This document shows positions 6,509 through 7,530 of a stretch of DNA of 7,530 nucleotides, in pieces. Location: NCBI GenBank assembly GCA_017940445.1, contig JAGAYQ010000370.1:1-7530 (forward strand). Direction: 5' to 3'. Numbering within the stretch: position 1 is the stretch's first letter; every line of letters starts with the position of its first letter. The notes beneath the pieces were generated by a model. That model ran no database searches. It had not been told where the DNA came from and saw only the letters and a program-made list of their open reading frames with translations. The stretch comes from Pyramidobacter sp. (GTDB lineage: Bacteria; Synergistota; Synergistia; Synergistales; Dethiosulfovibrionaceae). Made by a program: the position numbers and the translations under genes.

Positions 6509-6540
6509 GCCGTTCTCCGTCGCCGGAGAGCGGCTTTTTT
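6509..6540 (+). terminator. Intrinsic terminator of the ferredoxin gene
   Basis: GCCGTTCTCC (6509-6518) pairs with GGAGAGCGGC (6525-6534) over 10 bp with one T-G wobble. The loop GTCGCC can close one more pair, and six T follow (6535-6540). It begins 12 nt after the ferredoxin stop. Confidence 0.92.
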
Positions 6541-6585
6541 CTTTCTAGTCCATGTTGTGAGCTCTTCCGCAACTTCTTGATACAT

Positions 6586-6635
6586 AAAGGCCGTGCGGTT
6601 GGAATGGTGCTTCCTTTCAGCCGCACGGCCTTTTT
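6586..6635 (-). terminator. Long hairpin terminator of the convergent YyaL-like gene, possibly bidirectional
   Basis: AAAGGCCGTGCGG (6586-6598) pairs perfectly with CCGCACGGCCTTT (6621-6633), and T6599/T6600 can extend it by pairing with G6620 and A6619. The interior holds a second small stem GGAA/TTCC (6601-6604 and 6611-6614). On the minus strand it begins directly after the TAG stop at 6636-6638 and ends in TTTATGT, a weak T-tract. On the plus strand it ends in TTTTT, so it may also back up the ferredoxin terminator and insulate the two converging genes. Confidence 0.8.
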
Positions 6636-7530
6636 CTATTCTTTTTCTGCTCCAGTACTCTGCCAAAGGCGCAGAGTTCCCAGCGTGAATCCGGCACAGG
6701 CTGCCGGATACTCGTTGAGCGCACCTCCAAATGCCGCTATCAGACGTTCCGCACGCGATTTCCAGTACGCATCTGAGCTCAGCGAGAAGAGTGAAACCAT
6801 ATTGTTCAGCATGACTGCTGCGCCGGAAAACATATAATCATCCCCCGCGTCCCAGGCGGGGAGCAGTTCATGGTCGGAGGTCGCCGTCAGCTGCATGGCA
6901 CCGTCGCTGCCGAAAAGCTCGTCGCATTTCTTTCCCCAGGATACGGCTGCGTCGAGGTAATGTTGCCTGCCAGTACTTCTGTGAAGCTCGATATAAGCCC
7001 ATACTAAGGCGCTCAGATCGTCGAGCGTCGCACTCCCCTCCGGCTGACTGTCGTAGAGTGCGTTGACGAGAGAGCCGTCAAGGATCATCCGTTTTTCGAT
7101 CTGCGTCATGATCTTCTCACTGGCAGTAAGCCATTCCGGACGTTCTGCCAGTCTGCCCCCCCGTGCCAGAACCGCAGCCAGGCAGGCGTTGTCACGCAGC
7201 AGTACCTTGTTTTCAAGCGGGGGCAGAGGTCGGGCATTCTGCGCTGCTCTCAGCCTCTCTTCGGCTTCGCCGAGACTGGAGTGTGCGTCTGCGGAGCCTC
7301 CCCAGAATGGCAGATTCATTCCTGTAGGCTTGCGCGTGAGCGGATCCGGATAATTCCCCTCCTGCGACATGCCGAGCAACGCGCTGTCTGACTTGAGAAC
7401 GGCATCAGCATCATCTTTTTTCCAGAGGTAGTAAGCATCGACATCAGCAGAGCGCGAAAGATCTTCACCGGATAAGAAGAGCCCTTCGCCGTTATCTAAA
7501 TTTTTGAGCATCCAGGCAATGCTGCTTTCA
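6636..7530 (-). CDS. Divergent YyaL/DUF255 (SPATA20-like) family protein, C-terminal part only
   Basis: The frame is open from the window end (no stop back to 7530) to TAG at 6636-6638, giving 297 residues of a longer protein; the ATG at 7509-7511 is probably internal. Matches to the family in order are GLFLSGEDLSRSADVDAYYL (7484-7425), aligning with the family's G-FYSAQDADSEG-EGKFY segment; MNLPFW (about 7319-7302); NKVLLRDNACLAAVLARGG (about 7211-7155), matching DDK-LTDWNGLMIAALAKAG; and ATLDDLSALVWAYIEL (about 7031-6984), matching the LDDYA-L region. This is the (alpha/alpha)6-barrel part. Full-length members carry an N-terminal thioredoxin-like domain, which would lie outside the window if present. 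Physiological function is not established. It diverges at several signature positions (DNA for WNG, SGAAVM for PSGNS) and ends earlier than typical members. A more distant (alpha/alpha)6-barrel hydrolase is the alternative. It converges on the ferredoxin gene. Confidence 0.72.
   Translation of the reverse strand, partial: ESSIAWMLKNLDNGEGLFLSGEDLSRSADVDAYYLWKKDDADAVLKSDSALLGMSQEGNYPDPLTRKPTGMNLPFWGGSADAHSSLGEAEERLRAAQNARPLPPLENKVLLRDNACLAAVLARGGRLAERPEWLTASEKIMTQIEKRMILDGSLVNALYDSQPEGSATLDDLSALVWAYIELHRSTGRQHYLDAAVSWGKKCDELFGSDGAMQLTATSDHELLPAWDAGDDYMFSGAAVMLNNMVSLFSLSSDAYWKSRAERLIAAFGGALNEYPAACAGFTLGTLRLWQSTGAEKE

Noticed and set aside
6316..6837. 173-residue open frame overlapping the ferredoxin gene and both hairpins
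   Set aside because: It reads the ferredoxin gene in the wrong frame, runs through two terminator hairpins and into the opposite-strand YyaL-like gene, and its sequence is low-complexity Ala/Ser/Arg.
7156..7162. Run of seven C (G on the coding strand) in the YyaL-like gene as a phase-variation tract
   Set aside because: Seven bases is short for slippage-based switching, and it encodes the family-consistent ARGGR stretch with the frame intact.

Overview
The window looks like ordinary chromosomal DNA from a bacterium that is moderately GC-rich and densely coding, with strong AAGGAG-type ribosome binding sites. A minimal 2[4Fe-4S] ferredoxin points to an anaerobic lifestyle. The gene mix (DUF1846, a YchJ-type SEC-C protein, TypA, GpsA, a YyaL-like protein) together with an Ala-x-Ala signal peptide would fit a diderm anaerobe such as a member of the Synergistota, or a clostridia/Negativicutes relative. 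That placement is a low-confidence inference; no rRNA or other phylogenetic marker is present. I see no mobile element, CRISPR array, tRNA or rRNA.

Layout. (1) Positions 1-135, minus strand: the N-terminal 45 codons of a MutT-type Nudix hydrolase. (2) Positions 136-341: a divergent regulatory region with one good sigma-70-like promoter per direction. (3) Positions 342-3184, plus strand: four closely spaced genes without an obvious internal terminator. They are a YchJ-family protein with two SEC-C zinc motifs, a 505-residue DUF1846 protein with a GPGSGK loop, an unrecognised secreted Lys-rich protein, and a 56-residue two-helix membrane protein. A strong intrinsic terminator at 3192-3224 closes the group. 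(4) Positions 3243-6220: a promoter, then typA and gpsA 20 bp apart. (5) Positions 6221-6540: a repeat-containing leader, a 56-residue ferredoxin and its own terminator. (6) Positions 6586-7530, minus strand: a long hairpin that probably terminates the convergent gene, then the C-terminal 298 codons of a divergent YyaL/DUF255-family protein that runs off the window.

How the genes may work together. typA (ribosome-associated GTPase) and gpsA (sn-glycerol-3-phosphate synthesis for phospholipids) are housekeeping genes sharing a transcript. The ferredoxin is a self-contained unit, probably an electron carrier. The least understood part is the four-gene cluster at 342-3184. Two conserved proteins of unknown physiological role are followed by an exported protein and a tiny membrane protein, neither of which I recognise. 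Inside the exported protein gene there is an A_AAA_AAC heptamer, a 6-nt spacer and a 7-bp hairpin. This is the arrangement of a -1 frameshift signal, but it could be chance. It and the small membrane protein are the main leads for something undescribed; the rest is conventional.
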